A stretch of DNA of 40,755 bases from Ignavibacteria bacterium (GCA_013140565.1 JABFSP010000224.1:1-40755), one strand, 5' to 3'. Positions 29,431-38,522 are shown, counted from the stretch's first letter. A program made the numbers and translations. The notes: a model not told the origin generated them from the letters alone.

Positions 29431-31953
29431 TCATTTTACTTTAAGCATATCGAATAATGTAATCACATCTTTTTTTTTAGTGGCATCACTGCAGTACTGA
29501 GCGCCATCGGTGTATGATAACTCATTCAGTTCAATTCCTACACCATACCTATCCAGCTTTATACTTCTATACGGGACTGTCATTAATCCACCAAATGGAT
29601 CTAAAACTATCTCACCCTTGGAAGAGTACCTTTCAATGAGCCGGTCAACAATATCAAACTGCAGGGGACATAGATGCTTTTCAAGACCTTTAACAGCTTG
29701 GTTTGTATTGAGTGTGTGCATTCTTGTGACATCATCCCACACAAATGGACTGTTAGACACCACAGGAACCGCCATAAACGTCCGTGGCAGCTTTTTTAAC
29801 GCCTCCAGCGAGTGACAAATCCCTACATGTTCCTCAAAATCATAGATGTTTGATGTGCTGTACTCTTTCCAGCCTTTGCTTATTTGTGAAAGCGTTAACT
29901 TCATTATTTCATCCTGTGATAGCAGCCTGTTACCCCCTGAGCGCCAATACGAATGCGCATCAAGCTGCCATCTTTCCACAGGATAGTCCTCTTTTTTTTT
30001 AGTCACAGGTTCATCTGCATACCCGTTTGTCATATCTGTTGGCGGTTTCCTGAATATCAAAACATACTCCGGTAAACCACACCCCATTTTAGTGCCGTCT
30101 TTACACTGTTCAGTCCATCCAAGCCTGTGGGTTTGATTATTTTCCTGAACCACATCTGTAGTCACCGTGATTTTACCCATCAAGTGAAAACCATGCTTTT
30201 CAAAATGAGCTACCGTTTTACCTGAAAAATCAGATAGGGAAGTGAATCCTACACCGTTCTGATATGAATAACGGATCCTGTCCTTAACATGAACAGCGCA
30301 AATTCTACCCGGCTTTAAAACTCTTAACATCTGTGGTGTAGTAAAATCCATTTGTTTAAAGAATTCAGCATCACCATCATTATGCCCGAAATCGTGATAT
30401 GATTCACAATACTCATACTGGTCACTGAACGGAATCGAAGTGACCTCGAGGTGAACACTATCATCCGGCCATGAGGAAAGCTCTATGACATTATCATTAT
30501 TTATGCAGTGATAATAATCCGTTTTAATTTCTTGCCGCTTTACACCCATGGAGCGTTTTAAATCAGCTTTAATGTTTATAGAACTTAATCCGAACTTTTT
30601 AACAATCGATGTCATTTGCCTTTGCTGTTCTTCATAATCATTCCACTTACGCAGAATAACCCTTTTAATCTGACGTTCAGCATCAGTGTGAATGATATCA
30701 ATCCTGATTTTTTTACTTGCTGAATAAATTCTGACTACACGGTGAATCGCCTGAATAAATTCTTCAAATTTATATGTTATACCTGCAAAGATTTCCCAGT
30801 CACAATGATACTGCCAGTTAGAACCATACCCTGCAATTTCAGGCTTGGTAGATATATACTGATATTTACCTGCCGCAAAATCCATTAAATACTGTTCGCG
30901 CTCTTCCATCTTTTGTGTGCCAAAAACAGATTTAACAGCAGGTATCGCTTTCTGAATGGCTTTGCGTTCCTCTTCTAGGTGATGCCATATAGCGCAATGT
31001 TTATCCGGATGCTGGTTTAATAATTCAAGTACCTTATCAATACGGACCTGAATGCTCTCACGTTTTTCTTTGGCAGCTTCCTGTAGGCTTGATGAACCGT
31101 CTCTTATCAGTTTGGTTTGACCGTCCCTATCAGATAAGATTTCACGTTCTTTTAAAATCACTTCATGCCAGTTTACCTCTAATTCAGGTACTTCATAGCC
31201 TTTATCGGAATAACCCAGATCACTGGGTTTTGTGATGAACACTGCCCAGCTTGAAACCCACAGCCAGAATTCCTGAACCTTATGCGGATACAAAGTGAGG
31301 TCACCAGCCTTTTGTGAATTACGCTGAAAGAAACGGGTTAAAGCCTGACCACGGTCCATGATACCCAGGAAGTGAGCATAATTTAAAAGCTCTGTAAAGT
31401 CATTTGGTGATGGTGTGGCTGTGAATATATGCCTGTAAGGAATTACAGTGAATTCATTCATCATGTAATTTGTTACAACCGTATCAAGATTACGAATGCA
31501 ACTGAACTCATCACCACCGAAATAACCTATTTCCTTTGGATTGAACTTTGAACTTTTGATTTGTTCATAGTTACTGATAAACAGGTTTCTTTTATCCTTG
31601 AGGTAGAGTTTCATCATTTCATCATGACTTTTTACATAATGAACATTTAACCCAAGCATAGCAGCATCCTTAAAAAATTCAAGCCTTGCACCCAAAGGTA
31701 AACCCATCAGCGAGGGCATTTCTGTATGCTTTGCAATTAACCGAGCTATTTCAAGATTAATAACAGTTTTACCCAAAGAGAACTTTAAGAATGCACCCCT
31801 GCGACCACCTGCAATACACCACTGAATAACATCCTTTTGATGTGGTTTGCATATCGGGTTGATATCATCCTGTGATATTTCAAAGCCTGAGCTATCCGCA
31901 ATCTTTATTTTGCTCTCAAGGAAGCTGTAGTATGTGTTTAAATCTAAGTTCAA
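29431..31953 (-). CDS. Helicase - DNA methyltransferase fusion (840 aa)
   Basis: Residues 20-450 form an SNF2/DEAD-type helicase: Walker A-like FLKFSLGKT near 55, G-G-D-E-F-S as Walker B, TATP (motif III), and QAIHRVVRIYS (motif VI). Residues 490-830 form a beta-class N4/N6 methyltransferase with SIPFSDQYEY in place of the catalytic (S/D)PP(Y/F) motif and DPFGG as S-adenosylmethionine loop. The SIPF variant is shared by a recognisable group of phage enzymes, so it is probably active. Joining a translocase to a methyltransferase recalls type I/III restriction logic without a nuclease. It overlaps the C5 methyltransferase by four bases. Confidence 0.85.
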   Translation of the reverse strand: MNLDLNTYYSFLESKIKIADSSGFEISQDDINPICKPHQKDVIQWCIAGGRRGAFLKFSLGKTVINLEIARLIAKHTEMPSLMGLPLGARLEFFKDAAMLGLNVHYVKSHDEMMKLYLKDKRNLFISNYEQIKSSKFNPKEIGYFGGDEFSCIRNLDTVVTNYMMNEFTVIPYRHIFTATPSPNDFTELLNYAHFLGIMDRGQALTRFFQRNSQKAGDLTLYPHKVQEFWLWVSSWAVFITKPSDLGYSDKGYEVPELEVNWHEVILKEREILSDRDGQTKLIRDGSSSLQEAAKEKRESIQVRIDKVLELLNQHPDKHCAIWHHLEEERKAIQKAIPAVKSVFGTQKMEEREQYLMDFAAGKYQYISTKPEIAGYGSNWQYHCDWEIFAGITYKFEEFIQAIHRVVRIYSASKKIRIDIIHTDAERQIKRVILRKWNDYEEQQRQMTSIVKKFGLSSINIKADLKRSMGVKRQEIKTDYYHCINNDNVIELSSWPDDSVHLEVTSIPFSDQYEYCESYHDFGHNDGDAEFFKQMDFTTPQMLRVLKPGRICAVHVKDRIRYSYQNGVGFTSLSDFSGKTVAHFEKHGFHLMGKITVTTDVVQENNQTHRLGWTEQCKDGTKMGCGLPEYVLIFRKPPTDMTNGYADEPVTKKKEDYPVERWQLDAHSYWRSGGNRLLSQDEIMKLTLSQISKGWKEYSTSNIYDFEEHVGICHSLEALKKLPRTFMAVPVVSNSPFVWDDVTRMHTLNTNQAVKGLEKHLCPLQFDIVDRLIERYSSKGEIVLDPFGGLMTVPYRSIKLDRYGVGIELNELSYTDGAQYCSDATKKKDVITLFDMLKVK

Positions 31954-33320
31954 TTAAATGTTTGAATTCCTCTCTCCAAAAGCCAAGTCATAACTTGGGG
32001 ATTCACTGCATTTCCATATTGACGAACCTGTTCTTCGGGTGAACCTAATACGATATAATCATCATCGAAATTCATTCCTTTGTGAATTTCCTTAACCCCA
32101 AGCATCCTGTAATAACACTCTCCAATTTTAGGCTTTTGAAATGTTACAATTCCCGTGCGATCCTTAGTTGTAATAGTTCTGATTGCATCGCTCAAAGAAG
32201 TAAACTGTGGAGTCTTATAATAATAATTCAGGAAGCAATGCCAGGAGTCAGTTGTTACTATTCCGTGATATGGTACAGTCGTAACTGTACTTAATGCTTC
32301 CTGAACATCTCTCACGGTGCTCTTACCTTTATTTTCAACTATAAATGGAGTAACAATACCATGATGCCTGCCACCTGCAGCAATAGTATAAAGTGGTTCA
32401 AATATGCTGTAATCCTTTAAGGATCTATTTACTTTCAGCATAAAAGGCTCATCGTTGTATCTATCAATTCCCATTTGAATCCTGTTTCTTGTAGCAGGTG
32501 CTAACCTATCTCCAATTAATTTACCCGGATTAGTCCAGTCAATTATATTAAAGGCAGCGTACCGATAAGGTTCAACAACAGAATTACAAACAGAACAGTT
32601 ATAAGTATATTGGCGCCTTTGACCGTATGCACCCCAATGAAAATCATCTTTTTTCCAAGTTTGAATCGATTCATTATCATGTTCACATTTATGGCAATAA
32701 GCATTTGGAGTGAATTCAAGGTCAGGGATTCTATTACCTTTTTTCCAGAAAACAATATACATTCTATCCCTGCTTTGAGGTGTTGGATGAAAAAACATGC
32801 TGTTCAGATAATTGATTTTATAATCATATCCCTGCCTTGTCATCGCATTTAACCAATCAGGAAAATTAATCCACTTATAAGCTCCGGGCACATTTTCAAC
32901 TATTATCAATCCATAGTTATGGAATTCAGCAAACCGGGGAACATCCCACATTGTAGCTCTTGACCTTTCCTCAGCATCATCATTAAATAACTCAGACTGC
33001 GCTGCCTTAATTTTATCAAGTGATTTGTTCCGTGCGTAACCCTGCCAGGTACATTCAGGTGAAGTTAATAATATATCTGTTGTAGGGAATCTTTCCGGCT
33101 TTGATGTAGCCATGTTGGTTTGCACATGTAAAGTGTTAGGAAAATTACGTGCATGTGTTTGTAGTGCTATTTTCCAATGATTAACAGCAACCGTAATTTC
33201 AAGTCCACCGCCTAATTTAACGATTAAACGCTTTGCACCCTGTGATGTACCGCCAGCACCGCAGAATTGGTCTTTTATCTTTAATACAGAACCAGTCCTT
33301 TTATATATGAAATTTGCCAA
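31950..33320 (-). CDS. DNA (cytosine-5-)-methyltransferase with zinc ribbon (456 aa)
   Basis: The C5 motifs appear in order: D-Q-F-C-G-A-G-G-T (17-25, SAM binding), catalytic Cys90 in TSPECTWQG (PCQ-loop variant), ENV at 142-144, QSRDR (182-186), and the closing GNAV near 436. Between motif VIII and the target-recognition region, Cys209, Cys212, Cys242 and Cys245 make a C-x2-C...C-x2-C zinc ribbon inserted in the target-recognition part. The S-P-E-C-T form of the active loop is typical of a phage-borne subgroup. No cognate restriction enzyme is adjacent, so it is probably protective or epigenetic. Confidence 0.9.
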   Translation of the reverse strand: MANFIYKRTGSVLKIKDQFCGAGGTSQGAKRLIVKLGGGLEITVAVNHWKIALQTHARNFPNTLHVQTNMATSKPERFPTTDILLTSPECTWQGYARNKSLDKIKAAQSELFNDDAEERSRATMWDVPRFAEFHNYGLIIVENVPGAYKWINFPDWLNAMTRQGYDYKINYLNSMFFHPTPQSRDRMYIVFWKKGNRIPDLEFTPNAYCHKCEHDNESIQTWKKDDFHWGAYGQRRQYTYNCSVCNSVVEPYRYAAFNIIDWTNPGKLIGDRLAPATRNRIQMGIDRYNDEPFMLKVNRSLKDYSIFEPLYTIAAGGRHHGIVTPFIVENKGKSTVRDVQEALSTVTTVPYHGIVTTDSWHCFLNYYYKTPQFTSLSDAIRTITTKDRTGIVTFQKPKIGECYYRMLGVKEIHKGMNFDDDYIVLGSPEEQVRQYGNAVNPQVMTWLLERGIQTFN

Positions 33321-33947
33321 TTAAGATTTATCTCCAATATCGATTATATTTCCCTGACCATTAACCGCTTTCTTGCTTGATTTATGTTTCTCAAGCTTAT
33401 CAGCCTTATCCTTAATTTCCTGTTCAGCAAAATCTATCTCAATTTTCTCACGCTCACCTTTGATGTATCTTTCCGATTCATGGAAGAGAGTTTCAATTAC
33501 TTCAAAACACTCATCACCCAGTAGCTTGCTTTCATCACCACCGGAATCAGATAGGAATTCTGATTGCTTAAATGGAGTGTTAATCGGTAATACACCATGA
33601 GATTTTTTATACTGCATTACACCTGAGATAATTACACCGGGTATTTTACGGCCATCTTCATGTTCACCATAGGAAACACTGATACCCCTGACTTTTATCT
33701 TGGAAGCATAATCCTTTGGTAGTTCACAGAACCCCGTTAGATACGGACATAGTCCCTGCAGTGCATCTTTGAATGTTTGAACCGGCTCATCATAGGATTT
33801 GAAAGTGAAGCTTTCCTTTATTTCCTGACCGTTTTCATTGTGACCTTTTATCAAATCATATGTGAATTCAAATGAGTTTTTATCATCTTCCTTTTTTGCA
33901 GGTTTGTATTTGATTTTTAAAAATCTATAGATCGGTTTGAATGACAT
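33321..33947 (-). CDS. Conserved phage early protein near recombination genes (208 aa)
   Basis: The central block (KIKVRGISVSYGEHEDGRKIPGVIISGVMQYKKSHGVLPINTPFKQSEF) recurs in phage proteins found beside recombinases and YqaJ nucleases. Its function is unknown to me. The N-terminal 90 residues are strand-rich, and the C-terminal 70 are charged helices with an E/K-rich, probably disordered end. It abuts the C5 methyltransferase start by one base. Confidence 0.65.
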   Translation of the reverse strand: MSFKPIYRFLKIKYKPAKKEDDKNSFEFTYDLIKGHNENGQEIKESFTFKSYDEPVQTFKDALQGLCPYLTGFCELPKDYASKIKVRGISVSYGEHEDGRKIPGVIISGVMQYKKSHGVLPINTPFKQSEFLSDSGGDESKLLGDECFEVIETLFHESERYIKGEREKIEIDFAEQEIKDKADKLEKHKSSKKAVNGQGNIIDIGDKS

Positions 33948-33990
33948 GACTTTAAATGTTTAAGTTTATTAAATAACCTTTGTTAAACGC

Positions 33991-34578
33991 TTAACCGCAG
34001 TACTTCTCTCTAAATGCCTTTAAATGCTTAATGTTTGTTTGATAGTAGTAAATCTTGGTTCTTTTATCCCTAACTCTCTTAAGCGGCGCATCATCATCAT
34101 CACAGGACATAATGGCTACATATCTTTTAATTGTAGCCTCAGATGCAAAACCTGCTTTCAATGCTCCCACTGTAAACATTCTGGATTCCTTTACCTGACG
34201 TCTGATTGAAAATTCCTCTTCCAGCCAATCAATAAAATCTAACAGGTAACGCTTCTTGAGATATACAGTATCGCTTTTAGGTTCCGGCATAGCATAATCA
34301 CTCACACCCACACTCACATTCAACTTCTTTTTCCAGCCTTTGGGATGTTCATTGCAATTACATTCATGACACCACAATTCAAGGTTTTCGTGAAAAATAT
34401 GGGTTTTATCGCCATCAAGGTGATGTATATCCAGTGAAACTTCAGGTGGTTGTTTACCGCATTTTCTACATCTTTCACCATCTCTTAATACCAGATAATC
34501 GTAAACCTTTGCACGTTCAACACCGCTGAACCTGCTTTTTCTTTTACGGTCAACCGAAATGCAATCAGGGATTCTCAT
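33991..34578 (-). CDS. HNH endonuclease-like protein (195 aa)
   Basis: The treble-clef HNH core is visible: Cys37-x2-Cys40, the HH pair at 52-53 in LDIHHLDGDK, Asn65 in HENLELWC and Cys70-x2-Cys73. The C-terminal 100 residues contain a winged-helix-like pattern (FTVGALKAGFASEATIKRYV). The motif is complete, so nuclease activity is plausible. It might be a homing-type, recombination or defence nuclease. It overlaps a 52-aa membrane peptide gene by 14 bases. Confidence 0.8.
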   Translation of the reverse strand: MRIPDCISVDRKRKSRFSGVERAKVYDYLVLRDGERCRKCGKQPPEVSLDIHHLDGDKTHIFHENLELWCHECNCNEHPKGWKKKLNVSVGVSDYAMPEPKSDTVYLKKRYLLDFIDWLEEEFSIRRQVKESRMFTVGALKAGFASEATIKRYVAIMSCDDDDAPLKRVRDKRTKIYYYQTNIKHLKAFREKYCG

Positions 34579-34723
34579 TTTCAGATAATCCCTTTTGATT
34601 TAATATGATATCAGATAAGGTATCATTATTATTTTTTACCAATTTGAATACAAATATTTGTACGATATTTCCCCCTAATGATAAAGCTAATGCAAGAATC
34701 AAAATGTATATAATAGCTTCCAA
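34565..34723 (-). CDS. Small membrane peptide with TTG start (52 aa)
   Basis: A 53-codon frame starts with TTG at 34723, preceded by GGGGG eight bases upstream and an in-frame stop just before it. A transmembrane helix follows at once (EAIIYILILALALSLGGNIVQIFVF), then a short polar tail (KNNNDTLSDIILNQKGLSENENP). It overlaps the HNH gene start by 14 bases. The membrane helix with charged tail is coherent, so I take it as a gene. Function is unknown. Confidence 0.55.
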   Translation of the reverse strand: MEAIIYILILALALSLGGNIVQIFVFKLVKNNNDTLSDIILNQKGLSENENP

Positions 34724-34758
34724 ATATTATCCCCCGCAGTATGAACCTTTTTAAATTT

Positions 34759-34804
34759 GCTATGCCGTTTTCTCTTTTTCACAGTTAGCGAGTGACGGCA
34801 TAGC
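34759..34804. repeat. 10-bp inverted repeat in a non-coding stretch of the early operon
   Basis: GCTATGCCGT (34759-34768) and ACGGCATAGC (34795-34804) are perfect reverse complements around a 26-base loop. The stretch 34724-34931 has no convincing gene. An RNA hairpin or replication/recombination site is possible. Confidence 0.5.
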
Positions 34805-34931
34805 TGTATTATAAATTTCTGAATTAAATTAGAAAGCTAAACAAACCCCGTAGGGAAATACAGGAGCATATCAAAGCCTTTATGGATGAGTATTATGCAG
34901 GCAATATTTACCTGGCATATTATACCAAGCT

Positions 34932-35051
34932 TTAACCTAATAGAATTGTGATTATTGAAGCAATTAATAATAGTATTAAGCATAATTTTATAAACCTTTT
35001 CTGTGGCTTTTGAAATTGGTTTGAATAATCATTTTCATTAAGCCTTTTCAT
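34932..35051 (-). CDS. Small membrane peptide (39 aa)
   Basis: A 40-codon frame begins at ATG 35051, overlapping the end of the preceding gene by 14 bases. The encoded peptide has a polar, basic N-terminus (MKRLNENDYSNQFQKPQKR) and a single hydrophobic helix to the end (FIKLCLILLLIASIITILLG). Topology suggests an inner-membrane peptide. Too short for family recognition. Confidence 0.5.
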   Translation of the reverse strand: MKRLNENDYSNQFQKPQKRFIKLCLILLLIASIITILLG

Positions 35052-35274
35052 TTTCTGTAGTTTTGATTTGATAAGTTCTTGCATGTAAGTCAACAAGTTC
35101 TATCATTCCTGCTTGTTTTAGCTTTGTTATGGATTTATGAAGCTGGTCGTTTGTATATGATGTTGCACTTTCAATAAATGAAAACCTGACCGGGAAAGGG
35201 TACATCTCAATGATACCATAGATATCATTATCCGCATGGGTGAGCTTTACATCATTTTTGTTTTGATTTTTCAT
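35038..35274 (-). CDS. Small winged-helix-like protein (78 aa)
   Basis: The pattern ADNDIYGIIEMYPFPVRFSFIESATSYTNDQLHKSITKLKQAGMIELVDLHARTYQI fits a small winged-helix DNA-binding domain: helix, helix, recognition helix, then a hairpin wing. It starts with an ATGA overlap with the preceding 51-aa gene. It may regulate early genes. The assignment is from secondary-structure pattern only. Confidence 0.6.
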   Translation of the reverse strand: MKNQNKNDVKLTHADNDIYGIIEMYPFPVRFSFIESATSYTNDQLHKSITKLKQAGMIELVDLHARTYQIKTTENEKA

Positions 35275-35426
35275 TTCTTGATTCTTGATAGTTTGTAATT
35301 GTAGGACCGTAAACAGGCATTGATTACCTTAACTTCCTTTGAAGTGATATTGTGGTCATTAAGCTTGCTTTCAAGCCGCTCAATTGCCCATTTAATATTC
35401 TGTTTATTTTCTTTGAATTTTTTCAT
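35271..35426 (-). CDS. Small basic helical protein (51 aa)
   Basis: A 52-codon frame that overlaps both neighbours by ATGA junctions, strong evidence for translational coupling. The protein is basic and helical (KKFKENKQNIKWAIERLESKLNDHNITSKEVKVINACLRSYNYKL). No known family. Confidence 0.65.
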   Translation of the reverse strand: MKKFKENKQNIKWAIERLESKLNDHNITSKEVKVINACLRSYNYKLSRIKK

Positions 35427-35959
35427 AATGTTAATTTGTTAATTTCTGACCTGCGCTGTTTAATGGCAGTGACAAGTAAATCTTCAGGATCCTCGACAAC
35501 TGCAAGTGATTTGAAAATATTCCATACATCAACAAGATCGGATTCAGTACCGGAATCCTTTATCACGGTGTTTTTTGCATGAGAAATAACATCTTTTCTG
35601 AAACCCGGATTAAACTGCAGTTCACTGTATTTGTGAAGTAAATGGGTATAATCGGCTGGTATTCTACATTTAGCTATATCAGCCCTGACCTTATCCGCAA
35701 ATTCAGTTTCCTTGCTGATGAGCTCTTCCTGAATAACGGTTTCTTTTTGCTCGTGTTCAGCAATGTATATTTCCAGATCATGGTTTGTGTATTTATCAAG
35801 CTCAGACAAGGGAATAGGTTTATTCATTAGATCTGATTTAGCAATTTTTTCGAGTGATTGACGGTAGACTGTTTTTGTGTTATCGCTGGTTTTACGGCCA
35901 TATTGATTAACAAGCCTGTTGTCACCTGCAGCATTACCCGGTAAATGTGCTGTTCTCAT
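35423..35959 (-). CDS. Hypothetical early protein (178 aa)
   Basis: The inner ATG at 35959 is chosen because it forms an ATGA junction with the preceding gene's stop. The longer frame would overlap by 49 bases. The protein is charged and helical, with a central coiled-coil (EIYIAEHEQKETVIQEELISKETEFADKVRADI). There is no membrane segment. Function unknown. Confidence 0.6.
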   Translation of the reverse strand: MRTAHLPGNAAGDNRLVNQYGRKTSDNTKTVYRQSLEKIAKSDLMNKPIPLSELDKYTNHDLEIYIAEHEQKETVIQEELISKETEFADKVRADIAKCRIPADYTHLLHKYSELQFNPGFRKDVISHAKNTVIKDSGTESDLVDVWNIFKSLAVVEDPEDLLVTAIKQRRSEINKLTL

Positions 35960-36276
35960 TTTGAGTTCAAATGAATTAATTTCTTTTTCCGCGCTGTTAG
36001 ACAATCTAAAAATGGTTTATGTTTCTGAAGCTTTGGATGCTGGTTGTAAATTTTCATCAATTCCGCTGTGGTACCTGAATTCTGTATCTCTTCTTTAATC
36101 TTACGCCACGGCTTGCCATCATTCAAAATGTTATCCTTGTAATAATTTGCGTAACAATCTGTAGTCTTGAATATCATTTGCCATAACTCATCTGTGGATT
36201 TTGCAACTACATCGGTAAAACCAACTTCTATCTCAAGTATACTTATTGCCGCTGAACGTTCAGGGTTTAACATCAT
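35956..36276 (-). CDS. Hypothetical early protein (106 aa)
   Basis: A helical protein with a Trp-containing central part (DELWQMIFKTTDCYANYYKDNI, GKPWRKIKEEI) and a basic C-terminus (FLDCLTARKKKLIHLNSK). It overlaps a hidden 41-aa gene upstream by 17 bases and the next gene by ATGA. Either of two adjacent ATGs may be the start. No family recognised. Confidence 0.6.
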   Translation of the reverse strand: MMLNPERSAAISILEIEVGFTDVVAKSTDELWQMIFKTTDCYANYYKDNILNDGKPWRKIKEEIQNSGTTAELMKIYNQHPKLQKHKPFLDCLTARKKKLIHLNSK

Positions 36277-36385
36277 TTATTCTTTTGGCAATAATACGCT
36301 CAATTGATTCCTGTTCTTTCCAAGCCATATAAGCGTCTTCGTATGTTGGAAATAAAATTTTACTGTGGAGATATATTGCGTACAT
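36260..36385 (-). CDS. Small early protein (41 aa)
   Basis: A 42-codon frame from ATG 36385 to TGA 36260. The peptide (MYAIYLHSKILFPTYEDAY, then MAWKEQESIERIIAKRINDV) has an aromatic N-terminal half and a charged amphipathic helix at its end. It overlaps the next gene by 17 bases. It is too short for recognition, but composition and coupling look genuine. Confidence 0.45.
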   Translation of the reverse strand: MYAIYLHSKILFPTYEDAYMAWKEQESIERIIAKRINDVKP

Positions 36386-36402
36386 TATGTGTTTTTAATT
36401 AA

Positions 36403-36472
36403 CCCCTGCCTTAGCGTTTCTATTTGCTTCAATTGAATGAAACCCCCCATGTCAACCACGCACCGGCAGGGG
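36403..36472. repeat. 8-bp G+C-rich inverted repeat between early genes
   Basis: CCCCTGCC (36403-36410) and GGCAGGGG (36465-36472) are perfect reverse complements 54 bases apart, just past the stop of the 64-aa gene. It could form an mRNA end structure. No U-tract is present. Confidence 0.4.
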
Positions 36473-36482
36473 AAATGATTAA

Positions 36483-36677
36483 TTAGTGGATGTACTCGTG
36501 AACCTGTTCGTGAACAAATTGTGAATCCTGATTTATTTCATCGAGTTCATTGTCTGATAATTCTCTTCCGTTCACATCTGTTGCACTGGCAATAAAAGCA
36601 TTGCAGAAATCAGGGTAATCTTTGTAATCAATATCCTCAATTGAGGTAACTTTTATTTTGTTTTTGTCTACTACCAT
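36483..36677 (-). CDS. Small acidic phage protein next to YqaJ (64 aa)
   Basis: An acidic protein with the pattern IEDIDYKDYPDFCNAFIASATDVNGRELSDNELDEINQDSQFVHEQVHEYI. This recurs in small phage proteins beside recombination nucleases. Its start overlaps the YqaJ stop (TAATG). Possible roles are inhibitor or DNA mimic by acidity, but this is inference. Confidence 0.6.
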   Translation of the reverse strand: MVVDKNKIKVTSIEDIDYKDYPDFCNAFIASATDVNGRELSDNELDEINQDSQFVHEQVHEYIH

Positions 36678-37657
36678 TAAGCAGCCTCAGCTTTCTTTGT
36701 TTCCTTTAACTTCACAAGCATTGTTCTTTTACCTGTTTTATCTTCATTCCATGTTATTTTTCCACCTGCACCGTAATCAATCAGTGATGCATTACCCATG
36801 TGCGCTTTAATGATGTTTGTGAGCCTTGTCTTTTCAGTCTTGATTGCCTTTTCATCTTCATTACATTTGAGATATTCCATTCCGGTAAAGTAAATGTCAT
36901 CTGTAGCCTCAGCTTTTTGTGCTGTTGCTGTAAATTTCTCATTCAGGTAATCTTTGTAAGCCTCGATATTATCGATTTCAGGCTCAAGATGTTCAAAGGG
37001 TAGATCCAGTTTCAACAATTTGCGAGCCTCAAGAACATTATTCCAGAAATGAGTGGATTGTTCAATAATATTTTTTATGATTTCCTCATTACGGCTGAAT
37101 GAATACACTTCCATATACCTGCCATCTTTGAGAATGCAAAGCTCACCCTCTTCAAGACCGGATACAAGCAGCTGCTGCTGAAGCTGAACTATATACTGCG
37201 GTGGAATTCCTGCAATCCACTGGTCAGATGAAAACGCTGATATGGTTTTTAATTCAAGTGCCTGTTCTTTATCAGTACCATTCTTATTTATGACACGGTC
37301 AAGTGATGCAAACAGGTGGGGAAAATCAGGATTGATAAGGTATGCATTTATTTTCCTGCATTTTCTTACAATCCTTTTTTCATTGTAATTTTTTATCATT
37401 GCAAGCTGGTCAGTTTCCCAGTATTGCCATAGATCCGCTATTGATTCCTCGTTGTAACGACCCATGAACATTGGAATTGAATCTTCCTGTTCGGGAGTAC
37501 CTTCAACTTTTTCATAGAATAACTGATGCGCTGATTTGTACTGATTCAAACCCATAACAGTGGCAATTTCAGATGCTCCGATCCCGTTTTCTCTGAACTT
37601 AAGCCATTCAGATTTAGGCATATCAACTGTTGATACTCTTATTAATTTACTATCCAC
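36677..37657 (-). CDS. YqaJ-like viral recombination exonuclease (326 aa)
   Basis: The enzyme resects DNA ends to feed a single-strand annealing protein. The family start motif W-L-K-F-R-E-N-G-I-G-A-S-E (YqaJ-type) is followed by FMGRYNEESIADLW. A catalytic acidic/lysine pair comes next in ALELKTISAF, then PPQYIVQLQQQLLVSG with conserved glutamines. Charged helices end the protein. I choose GTG at 37657, which overlaps the RecT-position gene by eight bases. ATGs at 37699 and 37711 would give longer overlaps. Function by family is firm, the exact start is not. Confidence 0.85.
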   Translation of the reverse strand: MDSKLIRVSTVDMPKSEWLKFRENGIGASEIATVMGLNQYKSAHQLFYEKVEGTPEQEDSIPMFMGRYNEESIADLWQYWETDQLAMIKNYNEKRIVRKCRKINAYLINPDFPHLFASLDRVINKNGTDKEQALELKTISAFSSDQWIAGIPPQYIVQLQQQLLVSGLEEGELCILKDGRYMEVYSFSRNEEIIKNIIEQSTHFWNNVLEARKLLKLDLPFEHLEPEIDNIEAYKDYLNEKFTATAQKAEATDDIYFTGMEYLKCNEDEKAIKTEKTRLTNIIKAHMGNASLIDYGAGGKITWNEDKTGKRTMLVKLKETKKAEAA

Positions 37658-38522
37658 GGTTATACCTGTATGCCTTTCCGGTGGTACCTGAACCGCCATT
37701 TTTAGCTTCATTGATTTTATTCATAGTATCTTTTAATGCTGTTTCACTTTTTGCCTGTGTTTCGGTTTTTTCAACTATCTTTGGAAACGCATCATCAATA
37801 GTTGTATCGCCGTCTTTTATCGCATTGGCAATACCCAAAAGAGTTAAGAATTTTTCCTGGTCTATATCCTCATCAGATTTCACACCAAGAACAGCGTATA
37901 TGCGGTCATAGGTAACACCCATAGATTTGAAATGTTTCAAAGCATCCATCCTGCGCTGACCTAATGTTGCAGCATCACCTGCAGCAACAAGTCTTGTTTT
38001 ATCATATATATCTTTAGAATAAGCCATAGGGATAACCGAAAATACAGCGTTCCTCAATGCAATTTTACATGCTGCGTTGCCAGTGACAACCTGCATATCT
38101 TCGCTGTATGTTTTGCCATTTTTATCAGTGATGCGCCTTTTAACTTCAATTGCAATAGCAGTATTGGATTCGAGATCGTGACATATAGCACGTGCAGTAA
38201 TAGTTTTGCGGTCATTTGCAATCACGTTAGCAGATGCCCTTAAATTACCCCAGGCTGAGATAACTATTTCAGCAAGTCTTATCGAGGGTCCCTCAATGAT
38301 TTTTCCGGCTCTTGAAAGTGCATAGAAACATGAAGCCGCAGTTTCGACATCAAGAGTTGCCATTGATAAAGCTTTCTGTTTGAAGTGTGCTATTGAACGG
38401 GGATATTGCTTGGCTGTTGATATCTGTATATCTATTTCAGCCTTAATAATGTCATTCAGCATATTTGGCGACTGAATGATTTGTGTGTCCTGATCCTGTA
38501 AAACAGGTGTGAATTCTGACAT
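37650..38522 (-). CDS. RecT-position phage recombination protein (290 aa)
   Basis: I recognise a widespread phage protein by the blocks STAKQYPRSIAHFKQKALSM, ETAASCFYALSRAGKIIEGPSIRLAEI, ITDKNGKTYSEDMQVVTGNAACKIALRNAVFSVIP and KALSMATL. It is usually encoded directly before a YqaJ nuclease. By this coupling it is probably the single-strand annealing partner of the exonuclease, although it is not a classical RecT or ERF sequence. The C-terminal 45 residues are polar and disordered. AAAGGA lies upstream of the start at 38522. Confidence 0.75.
   Translation of the reverse strand: MSEFTPVLQDQDTQIIQSPNMLNDIIKAEIDIQISTAKQYPRSIAHFKQKALSMATLDVETAASCFYALSRAGKIIEGPSIRLAEIVISAWGNLRASANVIANDRKTITARAICHDLESNTAIAIEVKRRITDKNGKTYSEDMQVVTGNAACKIALRNAVFSVIPMAYSKDIYDKTRLVAAGDAATLGQRRMDALKHFKSMGVTYDRIYAVLGVKSDEDIDQEKFLTLLGIANAIKDGDTTIDDAFPKIVEKTETQAKSETALKDTMNKINEAKNGGSGTTGKAYRYNRG

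Noticed and set aside
34824-34935. Rightward stretch encoding a plausible amphipathic helix (ends L-A-Y-Y-T-K-L)
   Set aside because: No ATG, GTG or TTG start fits the full stretch and it is only about 35 codons, so it may be chance or a tiny gene remnant.
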